This document shows positions 46,801 through 58,532 of a stretch of DNA of 64,000 bases, piece by piece (positions within the stretch are counted from its first letter, which is position 1; the number at the start of each line of letters is the position of its first letter). The notes beneath the pieces were generated by a model that saw only the letters and a list, made by a program, of their open reading frames with translations, made no database searches and was not told the origin of the DNA. The DNA lies in NCBI RefSeq assembly GCF_907164915.1, contig NC_061863.1:3464340-3528339 (forward strand). The letters are read 5' to 3'. The translations under genes and the position numbers were made by a program. This DNA comes from Impatiens glandulifera (taxonomy: Eukaryota; Streptophyta; Magnoliopsida; Ericales; Balsaminaceae).

Positions 46801-49539
46801 TTAACCTATTTGAATTATTGGAATATGCTCAACTTTCCAAAAATCTTTACCATCTGGTTCTCTTATATTTTGTGAGAATGTCCAAGGCATGTACGACAGA
46901 GACAAATATTGCAAGTCTCTAAGATGTTCTGTCCCTGTGGGTACCGTTAGTAGTGAACGGCAGGAATGGAGTTTTAGCTCTCTTAGCCTAGTCATAGCTC
47001 CTTCTGTCAACACTATCCTCTTCAAATACTTCAACCAACAAAGGTTGAGCTCCTTAAGCTTTGGATAACTTCCTTTAATATCACAACTTAATTCCTCTCC
47101 CTCATAAGCTTCGTGTAGGAGATGAAGCACTACCAAGTTTTCCAATCCCTGAAGTGCTCTTAGTGGATCATTCTCGAGACTAGAATGCAAAAGAACTAAT
47201 TTTCCAAGGTATCTAAGTTCAATGATCCAGCTAGGCAAACTTTGTAAATTGGCACTTAGGCAAAGGCGCTGCAAAAGTAGTGGAGGAGATGAGATACAAG
47301 TTAGAGAAAGACGTTCATCAAGATTGTGTGATGAAAGGTATAAAGCGGTCAGACGCTTCAATTTCTCTAACGTGGTGGATAAATGCGTCCAATTTTGTTG
47401 ACTTACTCTCAGAACAGCCAGACTCTTTAAATTTGTCAACTTTCCAATTTCTTCTACCACATTGTCATTCTCCTGATCCATTTGAAACCCAATCAATTTC
47501 TCTAACTTGCTCAATTTTCCTATCCCGGAGGGAACTTTAACTGTTGCAATATTATCACCGGAATATACTTTACTGCCATAACTCAGTTGACGAAGATTCT
47601 TCAAATTTAGGATCCCCTGCGATAGATAATTTATAAAACAACTTTGGAGATCAAGTATCTCTAGACACCTCAACTTTCTTATAGAGTCTGGAATATTTGT
47701 TATATAAGTCGTCCTCAACCCCAAATGTTTTAAGTGAATCAATTCAGTTAACTCTTCAGGGAAATATTGAAGCGATTCCCATTGAATCTCCACCACCCTC
47801 AACGATCGACAACTATATAAATTTAAAAATTTAATATTATCAGCTAATTTCCACGTACCAAAGAGAAGTAAGGATCGAAGGCCAATGAATAGTGATATCT
47901 TGGCTCCTTGAGGAGTTGGGCGACGGAAATCCTGATAGATTGCTACACGGTGAATCTTCTCACTTGATAATTGTAATATTTCTTCATCTTTCAACACAAT
48001 TGAAAATGTCTCGTCTCTGGATTTCCTTTGAAGAACATCTCGCAAGACATCGTGAAGTTGACAAGTCTTGACCCGGTTTAAATTGTCTTTCAAAACAGTT
48101 TGAATCATACTTCTATTAACCAATTCATTCAGGTAGCCCTCAGCAACCTCTTCACGGGTATATCCTCCTGGTCTGTCTTCCACGAATCCTTCAGACACCC
48201 ATAGACGAGTGAGTCTCGATCTCTTGATGAGATAATCCTCCGGAAACATGCTTGTGTACAAGATGCAACATTTGAGATGATTTGGCAAATCATTGTAACT
48301 CAATAATAATATCCTCTCTAGATTCTCAAGTCCGGTGAAGATTCTCGTATCAGGAGATAGGCTTTTCAGAATTTTCTGCCATTCGAGAACTTGTTTCTCC
48401 TTTGTAGCCAGCAAACCCCCAAGGGCTACAATTGCAAGAGGCAGTCCTCCGCACTTTTTTATCAGGCTTTGCGAGATATCGTTCATCTCTTCGGGACAAA
48501 CACCTTTGTATTCATCACCTCGAAAAGCCTTCATGCAGAAAAGGCTCCAAGACTCTTCATTAGGCAAGGGTTTGAGATTGAACACGCGATTAGTGATTTC
48601 AGTTGACGAGGCTATGTTTCCGTTACGTGTAGTGAAGATGATCCTACTCCCACACGAGCCGCAAGGAAATGCAAATCTAACCTGATCCCACGCCGTAGCG
48701 CTCCAAATATCATCAAACACAATAATGTAACTCTTTTGTTGCAGATAATTCTTCAATGTATCGATCAATTGTAACTCGTCCATTTTGTCCACCTCTTCAT
48801 TTACCGCTTCTTTAAGGCTCTTCAAGGAAGCTCGAAGAAGTCCCAAGGTAGTAAATGACTGGGAAACAGTAATCCAAGCTTGACAATCGAAGTGCCCCTT
48901 AGCGGGACTCTCATAGACTTTCCTCACAAGAGTAGTCTTTCCCACGCCACCCATCCCTACCACAGTGACGATAAGTAGATTCTTATCTTCCACGTTAAGC
49001 ATTGAAATCAATTGGCTTTTATAATTATCAATTCCCACAAGAGCAGTATCCTCAACAAATAGAGCATCAAGTCTAAGGTTCTTATCTCCTGATTCATCAA
49101 CATGTGTACTCGGAAGAGAAAAGGTCTGTCGTCTTTCCTTGATTCTTTTCATCTCCAAGTTAATGAGTTTTATCTTACGAGATAAGAGGGACCTTGTTCT
49201 CAGACCTTGTGGTTGTACATGAAAGACCCATGCTGTTAGGAAGTGACGATCAGATGGTGGGGTCAAAAGAAGCAAGAACTCTTCCGCAACGTCTTCAGTC
49301 TCAAAAGCCACGTCTCTGACTTGTTTCACCAATATCTTCAGCCCATCATCCTTTTCATCTATTGATTCCGCAGTCTTCAGAAATGAATTCATGTATTCCA
49401 AATCATCCTTCAAAATACTCACTCTCTTGCCAACACCTGTCATTGATTTAGTATTTGCAAGCAATGGAATTAGTACTTTTATCGCCGCAGTAACTGCTAT
49501 CGTTTCCATTTTGCTCTTATTGTTGATTGTTGTATTCAC
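46801..49539 (-). CDS. CC-NB-ARC-LRR immune receptor (RPP13/RPP8-like)
   Basis: A single-exon protein of 912 residues, 902 if translation begins at the second Met (METIAVTAAI). The N-terminal coiled-coil carries an EDVID-type motif (EDVAEEF, about 82-88). In the NB-ARC domain: P-loop GMGGVGKTT (195-203), kinase-2 IIVFDDIW (272-279), RNBS-B GSRIIFTTR (297-305), GLPL (364-367), RNBS-D near CCILYTSMFPEDY (425-437), and QLHDV in place of the MHD motif (494-498). Then come about a dozen irregular LRRs to the C-terminus. Such proteins sense pathogen effectors in the cytoplasm or at membranes and trigger defence. All nucleotide-binding motifs are intact and there is no internal stop, so it looks functional. 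It stands alone here, with no NLR cluster in the window. Confidence 0.94.
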   Translation of the reverse strand: MNTTINNKSKMETIAVTAAIKVLIPLLANTKSMTGVGKRVSILKDDLEYMNSFLKTAESIDEKDDGLKILVKQVRDVAFETEDVAEEFLLLLTPPSDRHFLTAWVFHVQPQGLRTRSLLSRKIKLINLEMKRIKERRQTFSLPSTHVDESGDKNLRLDALFVEDTALVGIDNYKSQLISMLNVEDKNLLIVTVVGMGGVGKTTLVRKVYESPAKGHFDCQAWITVSQSFTTLGLLRASLKSLKEAVNEEVDKMDELQLIDTLKNYLQQKSYIIVFDDIWSATAWDQVRFAFPCGSCGSRIIFTTRNGNIASSTEITNRVFNLKPLPNEESWSLFCMKAFRGDEYKGVCPEEMNDISQSLIKKCGGLPLAIVALGGLLATKEKQVLEWQKILKSLSPDTRIFTGLENLERILLLSYNDLPNHLKCCILYTSMFPEDYLIKRSRLTRLWVSEGFVEDRPGGYTREEVAEGYLNELVNRSMIQTVLKDNLNRVKTCQLHDVLRDVLQRKSRDETFSIVLKDEEILQLSSEKIHRVAIYQDFRRPTPQGAKISLFIGLRSLLLFGTWKLADNIKFLNLYSCRSLRVVEIQWESLQYFPEELTELIHLKHLGLRTTYITNIPDSIRKLRCLEILDLQSCFINYLSQGILNLKNLRQLSYGSKVYSGDNIATVKVPSGIGKLSKLEKLIGFQMDQENDNVVEEIGKLTNLKSLAVLRVSQQNWTHLSTTLEKLKRLTALYLSSHNLDERLSLTCISSPPLLLQRLCLSANLQSLPSWIIELRYLGKLVLLHSSLENDPLRALQGLENLVVLHLLHEAYEGEELSCDIKGSYPKLKELNLCWLKYLKRIVLTEGAMTRLRELKLHSCRSLLTVPTGTEHLRDLQYLSLSYMPWTFSQNIREPDGKDFWKVEHIPIIQIG

Positions 49540-49619
49540 GGCAAGAATGCAAATGATTTGTGAATGTTTTTTTGTTCTCCTATCATCAATGGAATTATGG
49601 AATGATTATATATAATAAA

Positions 49620-51300
49620 CCAAGAATGCACCTTAGTGGTGGTGGGTGACACAACCAGTCAACCAACATGAATTATTATTATTATTATTTGTGAAAAAAA
49701 GTGAAAAAAAAGTTTGTTAGTGGAGATAATTATTAACAACTCAATTATCTTAGCATTAACAATATTTTATAACAGATACATAATCATGTAGTTAGTGGGT
49801 CTTTGGTTTTGTTTTTTTATATTTGAAGCTTTTTAATTAAAAAATAAAATTCAAACATGGAAAGTTATGTAAGTAAAGTTCATTTTGTATTTAATATAAT
49901 ATTAATTAATATAAATTATTTATATAGTTTAGGCCATTTATGTTATGAGATTTTAAAATAAATTAAAGTATGATCACAAACACTTTGATGAAAGGTTGTT
50001 TAGGAAATTTTGTTATAAGAGAATAATAAGTGAGAGAATCTCTAGAAGAATATCACAAAAATTTATTTAACTATGAATGTTTTAAGTACCGTGAAAATAA
50101 TATAGTTCAAAATTCTTGACATAAATATTTTTAACAGAAGTATCAATTTTTTTTTTATAAATCTATGTTAAGAAAATTGATAGCCTATGAGGAAGATGTA
50201 TTTTTTATAATAATTAAATAAATAATAATTATTATTAAATTAAGGATAAATGAGATAAATTAAAATAAAATAATAATGGAAAATTTTCTCTTTAATTTAT
50301 TGCCCTTCTTTTAATTGTAAAACAAAAATTGGCTTGCTCATATTTAAAACATTTATAAGAAATCAATTCTTATTAATTAATTAAAAGTTATATATATATA
50401 TATATAAAAATTAACTAGTAAATAATACAAAATAAAATCTATAAAATGAATATATATATATATGTTAAATTGTAATAACAATTTTTTAATTTTTTTAATA
50501 AAACAATAATGCAATTTGTTGGAGGTCAATCAAAATATGAACTGAACGTTTAAAAAACTACGAACTTATTTGAGTTCTTAAATGATAAGTGTTAAGGTAG
50601 AACAAGCCAAATGAAATAATGAAACGGTATCATAAGAATTTCTACCAAATATTCTAAACATCAGTTGAAATTATCCTTAACCGATGGTCGATAAACACCG
50701 AAAAATGTTCTCTTAAATAATAATTGATTATCTACCTATATGGACGAAATAATAATAAACTCGTACAAATCACGGGAGGATACATGTAAGAATGTCTCCA
50801 TGTTAAAAATCAAATCAAATATCTCATATTGAAAACATGAAAAATAACTTTAAATTCAATAAATTCAATAATTTTGTCTCTTTATTTTCTAAAAGGGGAT
50901 GAACACGGACTCGAGAAAACATCACCAACACAATCGAATGATATAAGCAACAATCGACCCACCGAAAATTGGGAGAATTATTCAGATCACAAAATCCGGG
51001 ATAAAAAAAATTTGATCCTACTAAATAAGGTGTTGCATCGAACAAAATATATCGCAAACTCAAATCTGAGTGGTGAAAAAAAAAAAAGACATCCTCCGAA
51101 GTTAAAAAAGTCATTCGGAAACCATGATTTTTTTTTTATTATTAGCTTTCTTGTTTGTTAAGAAATGAGCATTAAGAATTTAAGATTAAGAAGTATCAAA
51201 TTTTCTTTAAAAAATAATGAAGGTTTAATCTATATATCTAATGATGATGCTTAATAAATAAAACGTATCACGTTTTCATCACAACTCTCAGGCTTATTAT
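49620..51300. other. AT-rich intergenic DNA with a dispersed repeat
   Basis: Upstream side of the NLR gene. The segment 50990-51115 (CTAAATAAGG..GCATCGAACAAAATA..AAACTCAAATCTGAGTGG) resembles 14970-15085. No exon was recognised. Confidence 0.45.
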
Positions 51301-51308
51301 ATTTTGAG

Positions 51309-52062
51309 GAATGATAGAGAGCGCGACTCTGAGACAGCGACTGGGAGCGCGATGACTACGTGGTGTGCTACGTGGGTTGACAGGTAGAATATTCTCTTTT
51401 TATTAATTATTTTATCTCTCTTCTTATTAATTAATTTCTCTCTCCTTTTATTACATAATTTTTCTCTCTATTTCTACAAATTAATTTATCTCATTTATCC
51501 ATATTCTCACGATTATTATTTTACTCATTTATTTGATATTTACTATCTCTCGTTTAACGGTTAAAATAAATCAATAATTTACAACAAATTCTCACATTAA
51601 ATATTTTAATAATATGTTTAAATAAATTCTAAACCCTAAACCTTAAACCCTACCCTCCAAATCCTAAACTCTAAAACCTAAATACTAAATTCTAAACCCT
51701 AAACCCTAATTAATATCAATAATTAGTTGAATTATGAATTTATCTCTTTTATTTTTATGACTTTTCAATTCCTTTATTTATCAAATATTTTTTATGGCCT
51801 CTTTTTTCTTTTTTTTATTATTTTTTTTATATTGACTTATTAATATTTTTTTAGTTTTATTACTTATAAATAAATATTTATCTAATATTTCTATTTTCAC
51901 GATTAATTATTTTCTCTCCAGTAACTAATTATTAATAATAGGAGAGAGAAAATAATTAATAAAAGGAGAGAGAATATTCTACCTGTCAACCCATGTAGGC
52001 ACACCACGTAGGCATCGCGCTCCCGCTCCCAGTCGCTGTCTCAAGTCGCGCTCTCTATCATT
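51309..52062. mobile_element. MITE with ~110-bp terminal inverted repeats
   Basis: The left end ATGATAGAGAGCGCGACT and the next hundred bases match the complement of the right end (51950-52062) with few differences, including CAGCGACTGGGAGCGCGATG and GGTTGACAGGTAGAATATTC. The long repeats suggest a Mutator-type MITE. A clean 9-bp target duplication could not be fixed by eye. The interior is AT-rich and contains telomere-like repeats. Confidence 0.75.
51624..51712 (+). repeat. Interstitial telomere-like repeat
   Basis: About a dozen CCCTAAA and variant heptamers (CCTTAAA, TCCTAAA, CCCTACC) in one orientation inside the long-TIR MITE. It is degenerate, so it is not a chromosome end. Confidence 0.7.
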
Positions 52063-52740
52063 TTTCTTATATTTTATAACAATTTCTCTCTTGTCATAAT
52101 TACCTATTCATAATTACTAATTTATCTATCTTACCATAATTATTAATTTATCTTTTCTAATTAATTTTTATTTTTTTTTACTAATTTATCTTTCCTAATT
52201 ATATATATATATATATATATTTTCATTAATTTTATATAAACTTATATTTAATATTATATATATATATATATTTATAATATACATAATAATACTATATATA
52301 ATATATAATAACGTTTAAATTATTTATTAAACTTAAAATAAAATTACAAATTTCTCTTTTATATTTATTTCTCTCTCATATTTATAATATATCTTTCCTA
52401 ATTAATTTTCGTTTTTAACACTAATAATTAATTTATTTTTTATTTTCTTTTTTCTCATATATACATCTTACACATAATTTTATATATTTTTAATAAAATA
52501 AAAATTTTAATTTATTTAAAAATTAATATTAAGCGTTTCTTTCTCCTAAAATCTATAGATAATTTATTTTATTATTAATTTTATATAAATACATTTTTTT
52601 TCATATTATCCTTCTATGCATATTTATTATTTATATGATTAATTAATTAATTTTTTTTATTCATTATATACTTTATCTATTATTAATTAACAATGATTAA
52701 ATATTTATACATACATAAAATTTTAAATTAAAATAAAAAA
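52063..52740. other. AT-rich intergenic DNA
   Basis: Runs of TA and TTTCTCTCT-like sequence. Nothing coding was recognised. Confidence 0.45.
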
Positions 52741-52741
52741 A

Positions 52742-52830
52742 ACACAAATGGTCTAATGGTTAAAGTATTCACATTTCATATTGGAGACTAGAGTTCGAGT
52801 CTTTATAAGCATGTGGGTATGAGTGGGTGA
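52742..52830 (+). mobile_element. SINE-like tRNA-derived unit
   Basis: The A-box-like TGGTCTAATGGTTAAAG and, 40 bases later, a B-box-like GAGTTCGAGTC make a tRNA-type Pol III promoter. The sequence then runs into a tandem repeat, so the 3' end is uncertain. Confidence 0.5.
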
Positions 52831-53060
52831 ATTTGTGATTGATATAGATGGCATGTGTGAGTCCCTACGTAAATGCTTTACAAATATGTGATTGTGCATG
52901 TGGGTATGAGTGGGTGAATTTGTGGTCGATGTAGATGGCATGCCTACGTAAATGCGTATGTGAATTTGTGATTGATGAGAAAGCCAAAAGTAAAAGTAAG
53001 ATGACATATGCGAGTCCTTACATTAATGCGTGTGTGAATTTGTGATTGATGGGAAATGTC
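52805..53060 (+). repeat. Short tandem repeats after the SINE-like head
   Basis: GTGGGTATGAGTGGGTGAAT, TTTGTGATTGAT and CTACGTAAATGC recur three to four times with gaps. This may be the body of a SINE or an independent minisatellite. Confidence 0.5.
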
Positions 53061-53144
53061 AAAACTACTGGTAATATATGTACAAATTGCGGAAACGGAG
53101 ATAATATATATAATGATGTTTAAAACTAAAAATTTAGGGTGACA

Positions 53145-54115
53145 TCTACCAAATTTTTACACATTTTATATGAATTTGTCATCAAATTCTTGCGATACAA
53201 TCGTCTCTCTTTTCTCCTAATCAGGTCTAGGTCTTTGTTCAATTAACTCTCATTTCTCCTTAGGTATAGTTAACACAAGAATAGGAGGTGGGCGTTGACA
53301 ACGGAAGAGAGACCCAAAGAAAAATATTCGATCTTGATTTGAAGAATAATGGGAAGCGAATGAATACGAGGATTCGAAATTAAAAGGAAGTCGATATTCT
53401 CTATCTCCGTGGATTTAGAAATTAAAATTAATTAATTTTTTTATTTTTACACATTTTATATGAATTTCTAATCAAATTCTTATGGTTTATTAAATTTTCG
53501 CGGTTTATTAAATTTTCGCGTTACACTTGTCTCTCATTTCTCCTTAGGTTTAGGTCTTTCTTAAATCGACACTCATTTCTCTTTAGGTATAGGTAACACG
53601 AGAAGAAGAGGAGGGCGACTCCGACATGACGGAGAAGGGCGACGATGACACAATGGAGGAGGGCGACGATGACGCAACGGAGGAGGGCAACGACGACGCA
53701 AGAGAAATATAGAGGAAAATATTCAATCTTGATTTGAAAAAAATGGGAAGAGAATGAATACGAAGATTCGAAATCCAAAGGAAGACGAGTATTTTCTGTC
53801 TCCGTAGATTTAGAAAAAAATAATTATTTTTTTATTTTTACATATTTTATATGAATTTCTCATCAAATTCTTGTGGTACAATTGTCTCTCCCTTCTCCTT
53901 AGATCTAGGTCTTTCTTAAATTGACTCTCATTTCTCCTTAGGTATAAGTAACACGATAAGAGGATATGGGCGACGGCGACGCGACGAAAGAGGGCGACGA
54001 CGACGTAAGAGAGACCTAGAGGAAAAAATTCGATCTTGATTTAATGAAAAATGGGAAGCGAAACGAGGATTTGAAATTAAGAGGAACCCGATAAATCTTT
54101 GCCTCCAAGGATTTA
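53145..54115 (+). repeat. Three tandem ~290-390-bp units
   Basis: Units start with TACACATTTTATATGAATTT at about 53156, 53447 and 53835 (TACATATT in the last). Each contains TCTCATTTCTCCTTAGG, AGGTATAGGTAACACGA, a GGGCGACG-rich stretch, and AATATTCGATCTTGATTTGA. The middle unit is longer because a ~24-bp GGAGGGCGACGATGACGCAA block is repeated three times at about 53622-53702. No reading frame survives across units. Confidence 0.75.
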
Positions 54116-54414
54116 ATTTTTATTTATTTATTTTTCTATAACAAAACCTAATTAAATATTTTATAATAAAACTATAAATAAAAATGTATTTTAATGAATA
54201 ATATTAATATTTTAATTATTTATATATATATAATACAAAAATATAATAAATAGATTATATATATATATATATATAAATAATATAAAATATATTTAACTCT
54301 AATATTTTTATACAGAATATTATAAAATTTAATTATTATTTTTTTTAATAAAATTAATAATTAATTTTATAGTTTAACTAAAATAAAATTATATATATTA
54401 ACACTTAAGTTTAA

Positions 54415-54420
<6 letters not shown>

Positions 54421-54477
<57 letters not shown>
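54421..54477. repeat. (AT)n microsatellite
   Basis: A continuous run of about 28 AT dinucleotides. A Tyr/Ile-repeat open frame over it is an artefact. Confidence 0.95.
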
Positions 54478-54479
<2 letters not shown>

Positions 54480-54480
<1 letters not shown>

Positions 54481-55105
54481 TTGAAAGAAAAGTTTTATGG
54501 TATTGACATAAAAAAAATGGTTCAATATTATTTTTTAATAGACATTTTACGTATATTTTAATTAATATTTTGAGTTTTACTGAAATATTGTTTTCTCCAA
54601 TAGTGTGATAATTCACGTTAAAAAAAAGGAAAATTTAAATTAAATTAATAGAATGAAAAAACTAAAATTTTAAATAAATGACTATATTTGTATTTAAAAA
54701 AAATTTCTATAAGAAAAATTATAATAAATTTGAGATTAGATAACTTCACAAAATATTAATAAAAATAAAAATTTGAAAGAATATATACACAATATTAAAA
54801 TTTCTCAAACTTATATATTTAATATATATAATGTCTAATAATTATGATATTATAAAATTAATGTCAAACACAATATAATGGTAAAATTTATGTAATAAAA
54901 TTTAAATTATTATTAATTTTTTATAATTCACGTGTAATAATGAAAATTAAATATGTTAATTTTTATATAACAAAATTTAATTAAAATGATATATTTTTTT
55001 TATTGTATTTAATTAAATATTTTTAAATTATTGAATATAACCACTAATTGTCTGTATGATTGTTAAAGATAAAAAAAAGTTATAAAAATTGAAAAATGAA
55101 ATATT
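54480..55105. other. AT-rich intergenic DNA
   Basis: No feature recognised. Confidence 0.45.
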
Positions 55106-55450
55106 TAGAGGTAATGTTTTTAGAAGATAATGTTTAATAAAGAGTCTTATTTAATTAATTGTTCGTTTCATCATTAAGAGACGAATATAAAGTCATAAAA
55201 ATTGATAAAGGGTTTGTTTAAAGGTAATATTTATGTTTAATAAAGAGTCTTATTTAATTAATTGTTCGTTTGATCGTTAAGAGACGAATATAAAGTCATA
55301 AAAATTGATAAAGGGTTTGTTTAAAGGTAATATTTCTTGAAGATAATGTTTAATAAAGGATTTGATTTAATTAATTGCAAGTTTCATCATTAAAGAAGAA
55401 ATATAAAGTTATAAAGTTGATAAAGTAATGTTTCTTGAAGATAATGTTTA
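55105..55450 (+). repeat. ~113-bp tandem repeat, three units
   Basis: GATAATGTTTAATAAAGAGT, TTAATTAATTGTTCGTTTC and ACGAATATAAAGTCATAAA recur in order about every 105-115 bp from 55105, with the third unit more diverged. Confidence 0.75.
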
Positions 55451-56770
55451 ACTATTTGATAAAAGGTTGATGATCATTAGAAGAAAATGTGTCTTCTTCT
55501 ATTATTTATAAAGGGTCTATTTAAAAAATAAAAGCTTATAATGTTTAAAGGTTAATGAATATAATTAGGTTGGTTTAAAGTGATTCTTAGTATTAATTAT
55601 GTTATTATTTAATACAATATTAATATTGTTAATATTTTACTAGTCACCAAAGTAATCAAATTAAAAAATGTATAGATATCAAATTATCACTAAAAAGAAA
55701 AAAAAAAATAGAAGATGATATTGCTTCTTTACTCTTATTTGAGATTTGTATGGTTTTAAAATTTTCCATTATTAATAAATTTGTGATTGGTTAGCCACCA
55801 GAGTGATCGAACAGTATATTAAAATATAGATATCTCTCTTTAACACATGATACCATTAATGAAATGACATTAAAGTCTGTCATGTCAGAAATATATTGAC
55901 ATTTTTTTTAAATATTATGAATTGATGTAGGTTATTTTATAATTATGAACACTATAGTGTTAAATTAATAAACTTAATTTTGTATTCTTAATATATTTAA
56001 AATTAGAGAAATTATTGTGAGAGGAAAGTTGTGTAAAGAAAAGAGAGGTAAATTTTTTCAGTTATTTTCTAACATATATTAAAGTTTTGTAATACAAACC
56101 TAAATATCAAAATAATATAATATGGTTCTCTCAAAATCTCTATTCAAAATATTCAAACATTTAGTATGAGAACCTCTAGATTCTATCCATTCACATAGCC
56201 TTCTACTAATCTATATAATTCTTTTAAAAAAATAAATTATTCTAAAGTTTAATGACAAAGACTATGATTTCTGGTAAATAAAGATGAAGATTATATTTCG
56301 ATTTCTTAACCAATTAGAGATCATGGATAATGGAGTGAATAAACTAGAGAAAAAAACCGAACTCAATAAAAAACTAACCTGAATGAACTAAAGTAGTCTC
56401 AACCAGCCGACTTTGCTCTTTCAATCCTCTAAAGAACCGTCACTAAAACAATCTTTCTCAGAGACGATGGCGCATGTAGGACACACCACTGGGCCGACTT
56501 TGGCACGGTACGAGTTGCATGAGATCCATGAGATTGAGAGTTTAAGTATTGATAACATCCTTCAAGTTATGCAAGATGTTCAATTTATCCAACAAACTAA
56601 TTACAATTATTTGAAAATGTATTTTATAAGAATTACGTTTTCATTTATAAATTACTAAATCTGACTTACACTGGTTCAATGCCTGGCAACAAAACAGTTA
56701 ACCTTTAAGGAAAAAAGTTTTCATTTATAAATGGTCAAATATAAGATTTTTAGTATAGCACACCCAATAG
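55451..56770. other. Intergenic region, no supported gene
   Basis: A 81-codon frame at 56413-56658 has a mixed composition but no motif I recognise. No splice-linked partner was found. The remainder is AT-rich. Confidence 0.4.
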
Positions 56771-56774
56771 TGTC

Positions 56775-57466
56775 AAAGTTGTTCATGGCTATAGCGATAA
56801 AACGAATAGCGTTTTTAAAATAAAAAGGTATAAAACATATTCATATAAAAATAAAAAAACATAACAAAAATAAAAGTCACGCTATCAACTATTCGTTTTG
56901 TCATCATCTAGTTCACTTAATATGATAGGATCGATGATATCACAACTATCATATTGACACTTTAGAGCTCTATTGTACTTATTGAATACCAAATCATTTA
57001 GACTGTTTTGTTCCAATTTATTCCTTTTCTTGGAATGAAGCTGCATTTATTTATATATAATAACGAATTTTTAAATAAATGAGAGGAATGAAAATAAAAG
57101 AAGAGATTGAGGGATAAGAAAAAGAGTAGAGAAAAAAATAATGAGAGAATAAATGTAGAAAGAGGATTAGAGGAAAGAAAAAAAAAAGAAAAAAAAGATG
57201 GATAGAAAAATATTGGAGAGAAAAGTAATATGAGAAAGAACAAAAAGAAAAATATTTATATTTTTTAATTTAAATAAGTGGAAAAAATTTGGGAAGACGA
57301 AAAGTCAAATAATTAATATTTTTTTTTAAAAACATCGCTTTTTGGGCAATAGCTTCCATCGACAAAAACGGGACTATTTGAAAGTGCATAACCTATTGCG
57401 CCTTGTAGCTACATATTGTCGCTATGCTGTTCGCTATAGATAGCACCACGGGCGATATTGACAACT
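56775..57466. mobile_element. Candidate inverted-repeat element next to the rhodanese gene
   Basis: The left part GTTGTTCATGGCTATAGCGA and the complement of the right part (CATAGTTGTCAATATCG, CTATAGCGAACAGCATAGCG) share GCTATAGCGA-type motifs and TAGTTGT ends, with an AT-rich core. The match is weak and the ends are uncertain. It ends within a few bases of the rhodanese start codon. Confidence 0.35.
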
Positions 57467-57467
57467 A

Positions 57468-58190
57468 TGAACGAACCTGAATGGGTTTTAGTTGGTAAAG
57501 CATGGGCTGGCCATAAGTATTTGGATGTTAGGTAAATTTATGTAAACAAAGCAGAGTAAAGAAAATTATTATTCCAACAGTTCAGATTTCTGTTTAAAAA
57601 TGACGTTTTTGTTTTGATTGTTTCAGGACTTGTGATGAATTCATTTCTGGACATGTTTCAGGGTCTATAAATGTTCCTTATATGTTCAGGAGTTGGACAG
57701 GTATATTTTCAAGATATGGAGAATAGAGAGCTGTAACTAAGTAGAATCTAATCGACAAACTAACACAGTGAATTAACCCTGTTTTCATTCTACAGGAATG
57801 TCAAGAAACCCTAAGTTTGTTGAGGAGGTATCATCACAGTTTGAGAAGAAGGATAAAATCGTCATTGTATGTCCTTTTTCTCGAAGGAATCCTATTTACA
57901 GTACTCAAACAAATTCCTAATTTCAGTATTGATTGATTATTCAGGGTTGTCAAAGTGGGAGACGTTCAAATATGGCTGCAGCTGATCTTTTATCTGCTGT
58001 AAGTAAAGAGTAAAGACTATCCCCTATTTTGAAGCAATAAATGAAACTACAACATTCAAACAAACAGCTATCTATCTCAAGTAGAATAAAACTACTATGA
58101 CTTTCTTGGTGGCAGGGTTTTACCTCCGTCACTGATATGGCTGGTGGCTATTCTGAGTGGATCAAATGTGATCTTCCTACAGAGAAATGA
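57468..58190 (+). CDS. STR16: Single-domain rhodanese sulfurtransferase, 5 exons
   Basis: Exons 57468-57532, 57627-57700, 57796-57866, 57945-57998 and 58116-58190 join in frame to 112 residues with correct borders. Landmarks are GHKYLDVR, DEFISGHVSGSINVPYMF, the active-site loop GCQSGRRS with the catalytic Cys at the start of exon 4, and DMAGGYSEWIKCDLP near the C-terminus. This is the pattern of plastid or senescence-type plant sulfurtransferases (STR16 and relatives), which move sulfur from thiosulfate or similar donors to acceptors. The first exon is less conserved and begins just beside a possible inverted-repeat element, so the true start could have lain in sequence lost or displaced upstream. 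There is no transit peptide in this model. STR16 rather than STR18 is a best guess. Confidence 0.82.
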
Positions 58191-58532
58191 AATGAAATGA
58201 AATGAAACTGACAGAGATTATAATCAAGTGTAAACACATAATAGGAAGACAATGGATTTGTTGTCTGTCATCCTTAATTGAATAAGAATGAATCACTAGG
58301 CATTGGAGTTTTTTTTCTTCTTTTTCCTTGATTCAATAATAATAAGCATATTGATTGATACATACTGTTTTAATGGTTTCTCTCTTCTTGATCAATAGAC
58401 CACATATATATATGTATGATGAGTTTCTGCCTGAATCATTTCCATCAATTTTAGTTTTTAATACTGTTAGAGATAATATGAAGAAAGCGAGTGATGAAGA
58501 TAACTATACCAGGCAAAACAAGTGATAATCCC
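58191..58532. other. Gap between rhodanese gene and pseudogene
   Basis: 3' flank of the rhodanese gene, with a short GAAAT repeat right after the stop codon. No other feature. Confidence 0.5.

Noticed and set aside
51624..51712. Telomere-like repeats as a sign of a chromosome end
   Set aside because: The repeats are degenerate, short and enclosed in a MITE, with genes on both sides.
52753..53007. An 84-codon minus-strand frame rich in Thr/His repeats
   Set aside because: It follows the short tandem repeat after the SINE-like head and has no gene-like features.
56413..56658. An 81-codon open frame with mixed composition
   Set aside because: No recognised motif, no splice partners and no promoter features; the tail is low-complexity. 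Not enough to call a gene.
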